Assembly (NCBI RefSeq): GCF_016907975.1
Contig: NZ_JAFBCY010000003.1
Span: forward strand, 310,001 to 374,000
Length of the DNA stretch: 64,000 bases
Source of the DNA: Methylopila capsulata
GTDB lineage: Bacteria > Pseudomonadota > Alphaproteobacteria > Rhizobiales > Methylopilaceae
Direction: 5' to 3'
The notes below the pieces were generated by a model. The model worked only from the letters and a program-made list of their open reading frames with translations. It was not told the origin of the DNA and searched no databases. Made by a program: the position numbers and the translations under genes. This document shows, piece after piece, positions 26,178 to 34,806 of the stretch. How positions within the stretch are numbered: position 1 is the stretch's first letter; every line of letters begins with the position of its first letter.

Positions 26178-27647
26178 TCATTCAATCTGCGTCTGAACCG
26201 GCGCGCCGATTTTGTCTGCCGAGCCCGACACGATTACGAGATAGCGGCGTTGCTCCCTCGCGTTCGGCGCGACGATCTGGCGGATCGGCCCGACGGCGTT
26301 GACGATGGCGGACCCCGCGGGGTTCGTCATGAAGTTCGCGAGCGGCTCCAAGGCGCCGCGGCCATCGGCCTTATCGGACAGCGCGAGCAGGTAAGGCGAC
26401 TTCGGATCGAGGCCGGCCACCGCCGCCTGCAGCACCTGCGTCAGGCCCTGTTCGAACAGAGATACGCTGGTCGACGCGGCGTCGCCGGTCTTACCGATCG
26501 GGCGCATCGCGAGATGGACCGCGTCGCCCGCCGTCGATAGCGGCGCGAGGCCCGAAGCGCCGTCGCCGTTCGGAACGGCGTTCGAAACATATGCGACCGC
26601 CTGGGGCGCTTGGCCGATCGGAACATGCGCAACGACCTTGCGGGTCGCAGTGTCGATCGCGATCATCTCGTTCGCGTTCTCCAACCCGACATACATGCGG
26701 GCGCCATCGCCGGAGGGCCAGATCCCATGCGGGAGCGCGCCGACCGGGATCGTCGCGACCGGAGAAAAGTCGTCGGTCCGGAACACTTTGACCTCATTCA
26801 GCCCGCCGACCGTGACGTAGGCGAAGGTCCCTTCCGGGGTCCTTGCGAAATTGACGTGGTTGGTGATCGGCCCGGTATCTAGCGACTTGAGCACGGAGAA
26901 CGGCGGGCGCGCGTCGAACACCATCGTGCGCCCGACGTCCTTCAATGTCAGCCACACCTGCGATCCATCGGGCGTCGCGGCGATGTTCGGACAGAACGGC
27001 GATTCCTGCTTCACTCGTCCGACGATCGCATGGTCCGCGACCGAGATGACGGCCGTCTCCGCGGTGAAGGACGAGCACACGTAGCCGTACTCGCCGTCGG
27101 GCGAGAAGATCGTCATCCCCGGCCCGGGCGCGACCTTGATGCGCGACTTTTCCTGGTAGGTCGCGGGGTCGAGCACGGAGACGTAATCCTCGCCGCGCAC
27201 CGTCGCCCAGACTTCACGACCGTCAGGCGTGAAAAACGCCTCGTGCGGCGAGCGTCCGACATACGTCGTCGCCTTCACGGTATTGGTGGCGGTGTCGATG
27301 AACGTCACCGAGTTCGATCCGATCGAGACGACGACGAGCGTCTTATGATCGGGCGAAAAGCCCATCCCGTGAACCAGAACCTGTCCCCGGTAGAGCGGGC
27401 TCAGATTGCCGGGTTGTCGATCGCCCAGGCGGATGACGCCGACAAGCTTGTTGTCGACGGGATCGGTCACCGAAACGGTGTTGGAGAACTGCTCCGCCGC
27501 GTACACGCGATCGCGATGGCTGATCGGCGTGTCGGCGACGCCGGCCCCGCCCGGCGCTTGCCCCGCCAGGGCTGCGGACAGGGCGGACAGGCTCGAACCT
27601 GTCAGAACGGAGAGCATAAGAAGCGTATGACGCATCGGAGGGCTCAC
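26178..27647 (-). CDS. Secreted YVTN/YncE-type beta-propeller protein
   Basis: 489 residues from a GTG at 27647 that overlaps the DUF305 stop; an ATG at 27635 (MRHTLLMLSVLTG) is an equally good start. A Sec signal peptide is followed by six to seven propeller blades with recurring phrases such as NTVSVTDPVDNKLVG, NSVTFIDTATNTVKA and EMIAIDTATRKVVAH. The last ~130 residues form a separate domain (PYLLALSDKADGRGALEP). YVTN proteins are extracytoplasmic and often bind metals or partner enzymes. Placed between DUF305 and ECF sigma genes, it is a likely member of the stress regulon. Confidence 0.85.
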   Translation of the reverse strand: MSPPMRHTLLMLSVLTGSSLSALSAALAGQAPGGAGVADTPISHRDRVYAAEQFSNTVSVTDPVDNKLVGVIRLGDRQPGNLSPLYRGQVLVHGMGFSPDHKTLVVVSIGSNSVTFIDTATNTVKATTYVGRSPHEAFFTPDGREVWATVRGEDYVSVLDPATYQEKSRIKVAPGPGMTIFSPDGEYGYVCSSFTAETAVISVADHAIVGRVKQESPFCPNIAATPDGSQVWLTLKDVGRTMVFDARPPFSVLKSLDTGPITNHVNFARTPEGTFAYVTVGGLNEVKVFRTDDFSPVATIPVGALPHGIWPSGDGARMYVGLENANEMIAIDTATRKVVAHVPIGQAPQAVAYVSNAVPNGDGASGLAPLSTAGDAVHLAMRPIGKTGDAASTSVSLFEQGLTQVLQAAVAGLDPKSPYLLALSDKADGRGALEPLANFMTNPAGSAIVNAVGPIRQIVAPNAREQRRYLVIVSGSADKIGAPVQTQIE

Positions 27648-28150
27648 TTCATGGACATGGAATGATCGTGCGCCATCGGCGCGGCGGCCACCGGCTCGGT
27701 GGGCATTGGGCTTGAGGCGAACGGCGGCTCTCCGATCGCGATCCGCATCGCCGCGATCTCCTGCTGCTGGGTGACGATGATCTCCTGCGCGAGGCGTTTG
27801 AGCGTCGCGTTGCCGCCGTGGCGCAGCAGCGCCTTCGCCATGTCGATCGCGCCCTGATGGTGGGGCGTCATCATCGCGACAAAGTCGCGGTCGACGTCGC
27901 CGGTCGGCGTCGCCGCCATGTCCGCCATCATCCGGTCCATCGCCACGGTGTTCTCAGCGAGGAACGCGCCTTCGACGTCGTTGCGAGGCGTGGCGGCGAC
28001 CGAGGCGGCAGAAAGCTCGGCATCCGCCTGCGCCGGATCTTGCGCGAGGGCGTCGACAGTCGGCAGGATTAGGGCGGCCAGCACCACGACGAAGCGGCCG
28101 AAGCCATGAGGGCAAAACGCCCGCGCGCTTAAAGCGTCGATCCGGATCAT
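27644..28150 (-). CDS. DUF305 (ferritin-like four-helix) periplasmic protein
   Basis: 168 residues with a signal peptide (VVVLAALILPTVDALA). The DUF305 core has FVAMMTPHHQGAIDMAKALLRHGG and EIIVTQQQEIAAM, with His and Met patches that could bind metal. The C-terminus is HDHSMSMK, another His/Met-rich tail. DUF305 proteins often accompany copper-handling genes. First gene of the five-gene operon; it probably carries the ECF-dependent promoter in the region 28151-28240. Confidence 0.85.
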   Translation of the reverse strand: MIRIDALSARAFCPHGFGRFVVVLAALILPTVDALAQDPAQADAELSAASVAATPRNDVEGAFLAENTVAMDRMMADMAATPTGDVDRDFVAMMTPHHQGAIDMAKALLRHGGNATLKRLAQEIIVTQQQEIAAMRIAIGEPPFASSPMPTEPVAAAPMAHDHSMSMK

Positions 28151-28244
28151 GCCAGGTCCCCTTGAGACGTGTGCGGTCTTGAGGGTGGGACGCCAGACCG
28201 GCCGCGAAATTCCCGTGGCGCGGAAAAATCTGCGCCATGCGGCT

Positions 28245-28915
28245 CTGCCTGCCGCGGCGGCGATCAGAGAAAGTGTCGGACACGAAGCCCATCGACCAGA
28301 GATCGTTCGGCGCGCCGGCCGGCGTCCTGGCCTCCCGCGTGGCCGCCGTGACGTGCCGGCGCGGCCGTTTGAGCCGGAGGCTCAGGCCGTACTCGCGGTA
28401 CAGCCGATGCCCCCCTGTTCACGACCCAACCCTCCCGTCGCAGCAGGATGTAGATCCGGAAATAGCCGTACCGCACCCGGACCCGCGCGAGATCGCGGAT
28501 GGGCATCAGAAGAGGAGTCTGATCGGCTTTGACCGAGCGGTAGCGCACCATCCGTCTGTGGGCGTTCAGGACGGCGCGGCTTCGCCGTTCGCTGACCCCG
28601 TGGGCGGATTGCACGTACCGGACGATCTCGCGCCGCCGGGCAGGCCTCAGACCTTTTTTGCCAGCACATGCCTCACAGGATGTGCTTATCCAGACTGGAG
28701 GTCGGCCACGAGCTGCTTCAGCTTGCGGCTCTCGTCCTCGAGCTGCTTCAGCCGCATCAGTTCGCCGACGCCCAGGCTGCCGTACTTACTCTCCAGCGTT
28801 AGAACATCTGCTCCGAGCCCCCCATCCTCCGGGTCGCCTCGGCCACAGGCGTGCCCGTCTCGGCTTGCTTCAACGCGTACGAGATCTGCTCTTCCGTAAA
28901 CTTGGACTTCTTCAT
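28245..28915 (-). mobile_element. Second decayed IS3-family element (OrfA plus N-terminal half of OrfB)
   Basis: OrfA starts at 28915 (MKKSKFTEEQISYALKQAE), stops prematurely after GGSEQMF, and resumes in another frame (SKYGSLGVGELMRLKQLED). OrfB follows with VSERRSRAVLNAHRRMVRYRS and RVRYGYFRIYILLRREGW, then a frameshift, LSLRLKRPRRHV, and a last trace of the DDE domain (MGFVSDTFSDRRR). The DDE half beyond about 28245 is lost, exactly where the promoter region of the DUF305 operon begins. It is of a different IS3 subgroup from the element at 23.5 kb. Confidence 0.8.
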
Positions 28916-29144
28916 CGCCAGCTCCTTCCACTTCAGGGTCAGAAAGCCGGAAAACTCTCATTCAAAATGGAGAAGAATCTCGGGGGGAGGTCAAAGCACG
29001 AGGGCTAGTTAACGGCGCGGTGGGCGGGAGCCTCCGTTCTACCCAAAAGGGGAGGATGCGAGGGGACCGGATTCGGATGCTTAAATTTCACTCGGAAGCC
29101 CGAGACCGCGCATTGGCGCGTGCGGGACCCAATGGAGTTTCGCC

Positions 29145-29735
29145 ATGAAAAAAGCTCTCCTGGGCGCCGCCCTCGCGCTGGCCCCAACCGCGGCGCTCGC
29201 CCATCCGGCCGCGTTCAACCACGTGCACGGCTTCAGCGAGGGCTTGGCGCACCCGCTTGGCGGCGCGGACCACGTTCTGGCCATGGTCGCCGTCGGCTTG
29301 CTCGCGGCTCGCTTCAAGGGCCCGGCGGCCTGGGCGATCCCGCTGTCCTTCATGGGCGCGATGCTGGTCGGCGGCGTGGTCGGGGCCGCGGGCGTCGCCG
29401 TGCCGGCGACCGAGATCGGAATCGCGTTCTCGGTCCTCGCGCTCGGACTTGGCGTCGGCTTCGCAGACCGGCTTTCCGCGCCCGCGGCCATGGCCCTCGC
29501 CGGCGTCTTCGCCCTGTTTCACGGCGTCGCGCACGGCGCCGAAGCGCCTGAGACCGCCTCGGGCCTGCTCTACGGCCTCGGCTTCGTCGCCGCGACCGGC
29601 GCTCTTCACCTCGCGGGCTTCGGCCTCGGCCGGGCGATCGCCCACGTCGGTGCGACGGGCGGCGGAGCGGTCTTCCGCATCGCGGGCGCCGGCTTCGCCG
29701 CGGCCGGCGCGGCGCTACTTGCCGGCGTGGTCTGA
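29145..29735 (+). CDS. hupE: HupE/UreJ-family nickel transport protein
   Basis: 196 residues: signal-like first helix, then the HupE/UreJ signature HPLGGADHVLAMVAVG with His and Asp thought to bind nickel, and FHGVAHGAEAP later on. Six to seven helices in total. These proteins bring nickel or cobalt across membranes for hydrogenase or urease. It lies 117 bp upstream of ureA in the same direction, so it should serve urease here (then also called ureJ). Confidence 0.88.
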   Translation: MKKALLGAALALAPTAALAHPAAFNHVHGFSEGLAHPLGGADHVLAMVAVGLLAARFKGPAAWAIPLSFMGAMLVGGVVGAAGVAVPATEIGIAFSVLALGLGVGFADRLSAPAAMALAGVFALFHGVAHGAEAPETASGLLYGLGFVAATGALHLAGFGLGRAIAHVGATGGGAVFRIAGAGFAAAGAALLAGVV

Positions 29736-29852
29736 CGACGACCACCCCGGACACGTCGCTGCCCGGGGCGACGTCTCCGCGGCCCAATCTTCCGCGTTGG
29801 CCCTGACCGCGGTCAGGGCAGCCCGCACAGCCTCTGGCGCAGGACCTGACCC

Positions 29853-30164
29853 ATGCATCTCACCGTTCGCGAAGAAGAACGCATCCAGCTCTGGGCCGCG
29901 GCCGAAATGGCGCGTCGCCGGCTCGAGAAGGGCGTGAAGCTCAACTACCCCGAGGCGATCGCCGTCATCAGCGACGAAATCCTCGAGCGGGCGCGCGAGG
30001 GCGTGATCCCGATGCTGACCGACATGATGGAGTACGGCGCCACGATCCTGAAGCGGGAGCACGTCATGGTCGGCGTGCCGGACATGCTCACGATCCTGCA
30101 GGTCGAGGCTCTGTTTCCCGACGGCACCAAGCTGGTGACGGTGATGAACCCGATCCGGGATTAG
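29853..30164 (+). CDS. ureA: Urease gamma subunit
   Basis: 103 residues, full family length. Landmarks are the start MHLTVREEERIQLWAAAEMA, KLNYPEAIAVISDEILE and QVEALFPDGTKLVTVMNPI. The middle (IPMLTDMMEYGATILKREHVMVGV) departs from the usual sequence, matching the divergence seen in UreB and UreC. UreA is part of the structural (UreABC)3 complex. It is separated from ureB by about 6 kb, which is unusual. Confidence 0.93.
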   Translation: MHLTVREEERIQLWAAAEMARRRLEKGVKLNYPEAIAVISDEILERAREGVIPMLTDMMEYGATILKREHVMVGVPDMLTILQVEALFPDGTKLVTVMNPIRD

Positions 30165-30239
30165 CGCCGTGTCGAAGCTTAGGCCGCCGATCGACGCCGC
30201 GCGCAAGCGCGGCGTTTCTTTGTGCCTCCAGCGCAACGT

Positions 30240-30292
30240 CTAGACTTTGGCACGGAAAGTGCATGCGTTTCGTCTAGAGACGCACTTTGGCA
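30240..30292 (+). promoter_or_regulatory. Cluster of repeats upstream of the LuxR-type gene (possible operator)
   Basis: Direct repeat ACTTTGGCA at 30244-30252 and 30284-30292, spaced 40 bp centre to centre. Inverted repeat AAAGTGC (30257-30263) with GCACTTT (30283-30289). Inverted repeat CTAGAC (30240-30245) with GTCTAG (30272-30277). The cluster ends 34 bp before the regulator's start codon, where an autoregulatory site would lie. No match to a defined lux box is claimed. Confidence 0.45.
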
Positions 30293-30326
30293 AAAGCGAA
30301 GGCGGGCTCCTTCAGGACGGACCGCC

Positions 30327-31082
30327 ATGCGCGCCCCCTCTCCCGACAGCGTTCGAGACCATTTCGCCGGGCGCGCGCCGCTCATCCAGAATTTTGGGTC
30401 CGCGCTCGACGTGCTGTCGGAGATCACCAGCGATCTCGGCTTCACCCAGGTTCTGTACGGCTACCTCCCGACCTCGGCCCGCCTGCCGAACGGCGAGTGG
30501 CTGCCGCTGAAGCTCAACGTTCGCAATTTCCCCCACGACTGGGAAGACGAGTGGACGCAGTTCATGTCCGTCGACCCGTACTACCGGGCTTGTTTTGACG
30601 GCATCATGCCGCTGGAATGGGCGGAGGTTCAGGCGCGGCCGGACCTGACGGCGAAGCAGCGCGCGGCGTGCGACTATCTCGGCGATTTCGGGCTGTCGCA
30701 CGGCATCACCGTGCCGGTGCACCTGCCGTTCGGACGCTTCGCCGTGGTGAGCGCGATCGCGGACCGCTCCTGCGCCAACTGGACCGGCGTGCGCGAGCGC
30801 GCCCGCGAGCCGCTGCACTGGCTAACCCACGATTTCACCCAGTTCGTGCTCGATCGCGGCTACGAGGATCAGATCGAGACCATCGGGCCCGTGCGGCTGA
30901 CGCCGCGCGAGATCGAATGCCTGAAATGGGCCTCGGCCGGCAAGACCTCGTCGGAGACGGCGATCATCATCGGCCGCTCGGTCGAAACGGTGCGGCTCCA
31001 CCTGAAGAACGCGATACGAAAGCTCGACGCCTGCAACCGCGCCCAGGCGGTCGCGGGCGCCGTGCAGATGGGGTTGATCTGA
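30327..31082 (+). CDS. LuxR-family regulator (solo) with autoinducer-type domain
   Basis: 251 residues from the ATG at 30327 (MRAPSPDSVRDHFAG). The N-terminal ~165 residues resemble the acyl-homoserine-lactone domain: W72, W76, D83-P84, a Trp in MPLEW and the Gly of SHGITVPVHLPFGRF. The C-terminal GerE helix-turn-helix is LTPREIECLKWASAGKTSSE and SVETVRLHLKNAIRKLD. The position normally Tyr61 (TraR numbering) seems to be Trp, though the spacing to Asp-Pro is two residues short. No luxI gene is in the window, so it is a solo. It sits inside the urease locus and may control it. Confidence 0.88.
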   Translation: MRAPSPDSVRDHFAGRAPLIQNFGSALDVLSEITSDLGFTQVLYGYLPTSARLPNGEWLPLKLNVRNFPHDWEDEWTQFMSVDPYYRACFDGIMPLEWAEVQARPDLTAKQRAACDYLGDFGLSHGITVPVHLPFGRFAVVSAIADRSCANWTGVRERAREPLHWLTHDFTQFVLDRGYEDQIETIGPVRLTPREIECLKWASAGKTSSETAIIIGRSVETVRLHLKNAIRKLDACNRAQAVAGAVQMGLI

Positions 31083-31179
31083 GGGTCATTTTTGAGGTCG
31101 GGCGCGGCGCGGTGCGATCATCGTGACGCAGGCGCCGGGGCTCAGACTGTACCGACCAGAAGCCGCGGAAGGCGGGAGC

Positions 31180-31893
31180 TCAGATCGACAGATACCGCGC
31201 GGCGGTCTCGGGATCGTCGAGCGCCTCCGGCGCGATCTCGCCGACGACGGCGCCCTTATCCATGATCACGCAGCGATCGGCGACGGCGCGGATCAGGGAC
31301 AGGTTCTGCTCCACGATCAGCACGGTCAGCCGCTCCTCGTCGCGCAGGCGGCGGATGATGCGGCCGATCTCCTGCACGATGTTCGGCTGCACGCCCTCGG
31401 ACGGCTCGTCGAGCAGGATGATGTCGGGCCGGCCGGCGAGGATGCGGCCGATGGCGAGTTGCTGCTGCTCGCCGCCGCTCATGGAGCCGGCAGGCTGCGC
31501 CAGCCGCTTCTCCAGAATGGGAAAGAAGCCGAACACCCGCTCGAGGTTCGCCGCCGGCGCGCCGCCCACGCGCCGGCCGAGCGCAAGGTTCTCGCCGACG
31601 GTCATGCGCGCGAAGACGTCGCGGCCCTGCGGCACGTAGCCGACGCCGAGCCGGGCGCGGCGGGCGGCGTCCAAGCGCGTCACGTCCAGCCCGCGAAAGC
31701 TCACGGCCCCGGACATCGGCGCGATCTCGCCGATGATCGTCTTCATCAGCGTCGACTTGCCCACGCCGTTGCGGCCGATCACGGCGACGATCTCGCCGGT
31801 CGCGACCTCGAGCGACACGTTCTGCACCACCTTCACCCGGCCGTAGCCGGACTGGACGGCGGCGAGCGAAAGCTGGGAGGCGGACGAGGCCAT
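31180..31893 (-). CDS. urtE: Urea-type ABC transporter ATP-binding subunit UrtE
   Basis: 237 residues from the ATG at 31893. Walker A GRNGVGKST, signature SMSGGEQQQLAIGRIL, Walker B IILLDEPSEGVQPN: the LivF/UrtE subfamily of branched-chain/urea importers. Its ATG shares one base with the urtD stop (TGATG). Last gene of the urtABCDE operon. Assignment to urea rather than branched-chain amino acids rests on the position between urease genes. Confidence 0.87.
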   Translation of the reverse strand: MASSASQLSLAAVQSGYGRVKVVQNVSLEVATGEIVAVIGRNGVGKSTLMKTIIGEIAPMSGAVSFRGLDVTRLDAARRARLGVGYVPQGRDVFARMTVGENLALGRRVGGAPAANLERVFGFFPILEKRLAQPAGSMSGGEQQQLAIGRILAGRPDIILLDEPSEGVQPNIVQEIGRIIRRLRDEERLTVLIVEQNLSLIRAVADRCVIMDKGAVVGEIAPEALDDPETAARYLSI

Positions 31894-32609
31894 CACGCGG
31901 CTCCCAGATAGATGCGGCGCACGTCCTCGTTGGTGGCGATTTCGTCGAACCCGCCTTGGGCGAACAGCCGGCCGTAATGCAGCACGCTGGTGCGCGCTCG
32001 CAGGCTGCGGATGAAGCCCATGTCGTGCTCGATCACGACCACGGTCATGCCCGAGCGATTGAGCTCGCGGATCAGCTCGGCCGTGCGCGCCGTCTCCTCC
32101 GACGATAGGCCCGCGGCGGGTTCGTCGAGCAGGAGCAGATCGGGTTCGGCCGCAATCGACAGGCCGATCGAGAGCCACTGCTGCTGGCCGTGCGAAAGCT
32201 GGCGCACGGGCGTGTCTTCCACGCCGGCGAGGCCGACCCTGGCGAGCACGGCGGAAGCGCGCGCGGGAATGTCCGCCTTCCGGTGGTTGCGGCGGAGCGG
32301 CACGAACAGGTTCTGCAGCGCCGTCAGCTCGCCGAAGGCGCTGATGTTCTGGAACTTCACCGAAAGGCCGAGCCGAGCGCGGCGGAACGCGGGCAGCTTG
32401 GTCACCTCCTGGCCCTTGTAGAACACCTGCCCCGTGGTCGGCCGCTCGACGCCGATCAGCGTCTTGAAGAAGGTGCTCTTGCCGGCGCCGTTCGGGCCGA
32501 CCACGCAATGGATCTCGCCAGCCGCGACCGAGAGCGAGAGGCCGTTCAGGGCGCGGACGCCGCCGTAGACCTTGTGGACGTCCCGGACCTCAAGGATGGG
32601 CGCGCTCAT
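31893..32609 (-). CDS. urtD: Urea-type ABC transporter ATP-binding subunit UrtD
   Basis: 238 residues. Walker A GPNGAGKSTFF, signature QLSHGQQQWLSIGLS, Walker B LLLLDEPAAGLSSEE, and the C-terminal LHYGRLFAQGGFDEIATN of LivG/UrtD proteins. The signature sequence is SHGQQQW, as in UrtD proteins, instead of the LSGGQ of many ABC ATPases. Starts within the urtC end (4-bp overlap) and ends within the urtE start. Confidence 0.87.
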   Translation of the reverse strand: MSAPILEVRDVHKVYGGVRALNGLSLSVAAGEIHCVVGPNGAGKSTFFKTLIGVERPTTGQVFYKGQEVTKLPAFRRARLGLSVKFQNISAFGELTALQNLFVPLRRNHRKADIPARASAVLARVGLAGVEDTPVRQLSHGQQQWLSIGLSIAAEPDLLLLDEPAAGLSSEETARTAELIRELNRSGMTVVVIEHDMGFIRSLRARTSVLHYGRLFAQGGFDEIATNEDVRRIYLGAA

Positions 32610-33745
32610 CGTGCGGCTCCGAGTTTCGCCGCCGCCGTCGGGGGCGGCGCGGGACGCCTGCGGCTCCGGACCATGAGCCGCCCGAACCAGGCGCCGAGGG
32701 TGGCGAACACGCCCTCCGGCGCGACCAGCATCGCGGCCACCAGGATGACGCCCAGCACCAGAAGCGAGATCTCACCCCAGGTCGCGAGTTCGATCGAGAT
32801 CCAGCTCAGGCTGAGCGTCGCGACCACCACCGAGGTGAGGTCCTTCCGGCCGCCGACCGCGACCCAGATGACGACGAGGATGTTCGGCCCGACGCTGAAG
32901 CCGTCGGGGTGAATGTAAGTCCCCCATGCGGTGTAGAGCGCTCCCGCGAGCCCCGCGAGCGCCGCGGAAATGCAAAAGGCGCCGAGCTGGATGAGCCGCA
33001 CGTCGTAGCCGAAGGTCTCCGTCCGGCGCTCGTCCTCGCGCACCGCGACCAGCAGGTAGCCGAAGCTCGAGTTCACCAGCCACCGCAGGCCGAGGTAGAC
33101 CGCGACCAGCGCGCCGAGCGCGAGCCAGTAGAACGACCGTCCGCGGCCGTCGAACTCCGCGACGAGCTCGCCGAAGCCGAGCGTCAGGTTGGGGATCGAC
33201 GGGTCGCTGGCGGTCGCCGGGCCGAGGCCGTTCATGCCGCCAAGATAGGCCCCGCCGATCGCGTAGGCCGGGTCGGCCGTCTGGCGCATGAAAAGGCCGA
33301 GCAGCAGCGACACCACCAGCATCAGGATCGCGACATAGACGCCCTTGAGCCGGCTGTAGAACATGAGCGCGCCGACCGCCGCCGCGAGCAGCGCGGGCGC
33401 GAGCGCGCCGACGACCAGCGCCGCGCCGCTCTCGCCGGTGGCCTCGATCAGGTTGATGCCGACGATCCCGTAGGCGTAGCCGCCGACGCCGAAGAAGGCG
33501 GCCTGCCCGAGGCTGAGGATCCCGGCGAAGCCCCAGATCAGGCACAGGCTGAGCGCGAGGATCGCCGAGATGAAGAAGTTGCTGGCGGTGAGCACCTGGT
33601 AGCGCGAGGCGACACACGGCAGCAGCGCGAAGGCCGCGACGCCTGCGAGCCACAGGACCCAGAAAAGTCGCGAGTTGCCGAGCGTCTGCGGCCCGTTCAA
33701 GCCGGCGAGCAGGGCGGGGATCCGGGAACGCGTCACGCCGGTCAT
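32606..33745 (-). CDS. urtC: Urea-type ABC transporter permease UrtC
   Basis: 379 residues from the ATG at 33745 (MTGVTRSRIPALLAGLN); the open frame upstream is a shadow of urtB. About ten membrane helices; LivM/UrtC landmarks are ALSLCLIWGFAGILSLGQAAFFGVGGYAYG, VREDERRTETFGYDV and GRKDLTS in place of the usual GG-x-GT loop. The C-terminus is Pro/Arg-rich. Overlaps urtB by 4 bp and urtD by 4 bp. Confidence 0.87.
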   Translation of the reverse strand: MTGVTRSRIPALLAGLNGPQTLGNSRLFWVLWLAGVAAFALLPCVASRYQVLTASNFFISAILALSLCLIWGFAGILSLGQAAFFGVGGYAYGIVGINLIEATGESGAALVVGALAPALLAAAVGALMFYSRLKGVYVAILMLVVSLLLGLFMRQTADPAYAIGGAYLGGMNGLGPATASDPSIPNLTLGFGELVAEFDGRGRSFYWLALGALVAVYLGLRWLVNSSFGYLLVAVREDERRTETFGYDVRLIQLGAFCISAALAGLAGALYTAWGTYIHPDGFSVGPNILVVIWVAVGGRKDLTSVVVATLSLSWISIELATWGEISLLVLGVILVAAMLVAPEGVFATLGAWFGRLMVRSRRRPAPPPTAAAKLGAAR

Positions 33746-34632
33746 CGCGCCATCCGGCGGGCGCGCCGCTTCTGCACGAAGTCCGAGATGCCGGACGGCA
33801 TGACGAGCAGGCCGATGAACGCCGCCGCCATGATCGAGACGTAGCCGACGTACTGGTTGAACACGTTGGAGGCGATGGTCTGGACGCCGGCGAGGTAGAG
33901 CGCCGCGTAGACCAGCCCGAGGATGGCGCTGGCGCCGCCGCCCATGACGACGGTGATGAAGGCCATCGGGGTGTAGTTCTGGCCGAAGAACGGCGAGATC
34001 GCCGCCGTCTGCGCGAACAGCGCGCCGGCGATCCCGCCGAGCGCCGAACCGATGGCGAAGGTCGCGGTGTAGACGCGCTTGGTGTCGACGCCGAGCGCCG
34101 AAGCCATCCGCGGGTTCTCCATCGCGGCGCGCGCGGCGACGCCGAAGGACGAGAACCGGAACAGCGCCCAGACGCCCGCGATCAGCCCGATCGCGGTGGC
34201 GAACAGCACCATGCGGTAGACGCCGAAGGAAAAGCCGCCGACGCTGAAGCTGCCGAACGGCGTCGGCATGTTCATGGTCGACGGCCCGAGCGCCAGCAGC
34301 ACCCCCTGGCTCAGGATCAGGCTGAGGCCCCAGGTGACGACGAGCGACGACAGCAGCTGGTTGTAGAAGTGGCGGATGACGAGGCGCTCCATGGCGATAC
34401 CCACGAGACCCGCGACAAGGCCCGCGGCGACGATCGCGACCGGCGCCGGCGCTCCGACGTAGAACGCAGCCGACGCGACGTAGGCGCCGATCATCATCAG
34501 CTCGCCGTGCGCCATGTTGATCACGCCCATCATCCCGTAGATCAGGATGAGGCCGGATGCGGCGAGCAGCAGGAAGGCCATGTTGTCGAAGTACTGATAG
34601 ATCCAGCTGAAGACCTGGCCTGACCATTCCAT
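33742..34632 (-). CDS. urtB: Urea-type ABC transporter permease UrtB
   Basis: 296 residues from the ATG at 34632 (MEWSGQVFSWIYQYFDN). LivH/UrtB landmarks: ASGLILIYGMMGVINMAHGELMMIGAY in the first helices, AMENPRMASALGVDTKRVYTATFAIGS, and GGASAILGLVYAALYLAGV. It lacks the long periplasmic N-terminal domain found in many cyanobacterial UrtB proteins. Separated from urtA by ~170 bp that contain a hairpin. Confidence 0.87.
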   Translation of the reverse strand: MEWSGQVFSWIYQYFDNMAFLLLAASGLILIYGMMGVINMAHGELMMIGAYVASAAFYVGAPAPVAIVAAGLVAGLVGIAMERLVIRHFYNQLLSSLVVTWGLSLILSQGVLLALGPSTMNMPTPFGSFSVGGFSFGVYRMVLFATAIGLIAGVWALFRFSSFGVAARAAMENPRMASALGVDTKRVYTATFAIGSALGGIAGALFAQTAAISPFFGQNYTPMAFITVVMGGGASAILGLVYAALYLAGVQTIASNVFNQYVGYVSIMAAAFIGLLVMPSGISDFVQKRRARRMAR

Positions 34633-34754
34633 GATCGTCTCTCCGCGTTGAGCCGCCGGACCCAAGGGGCCGTCAGAGGCCGCGCCGCATCGCGCAGGAG
34701 CCGGGACCGCGTGACGTCGAAGCGCGCGCGGCGACCTGCGGCGAAAAAGTACGC

Positions 34755-34782
34755 CCTGCGCCGAGGGGGGCCCCAGCGCAGG
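34755..34782 (-). terminator. Stem-loop between urtA and urtB
   Basis: CCTGCGC (34755-34761) and GCGCAGG (34776-34782) form a 7-bp stem around a G/C-rich loop, 25 bp after the urtA stop. Hairpins here are common after binding-protein genes, where they attenuate downstream transcription or protect the upstream mRNA so that binding protein is in excess. Confidence 0.5.
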
Positions 34783-34806
34783 ACGCCGTCGTGGGTGTTC
34801 CGCAGC

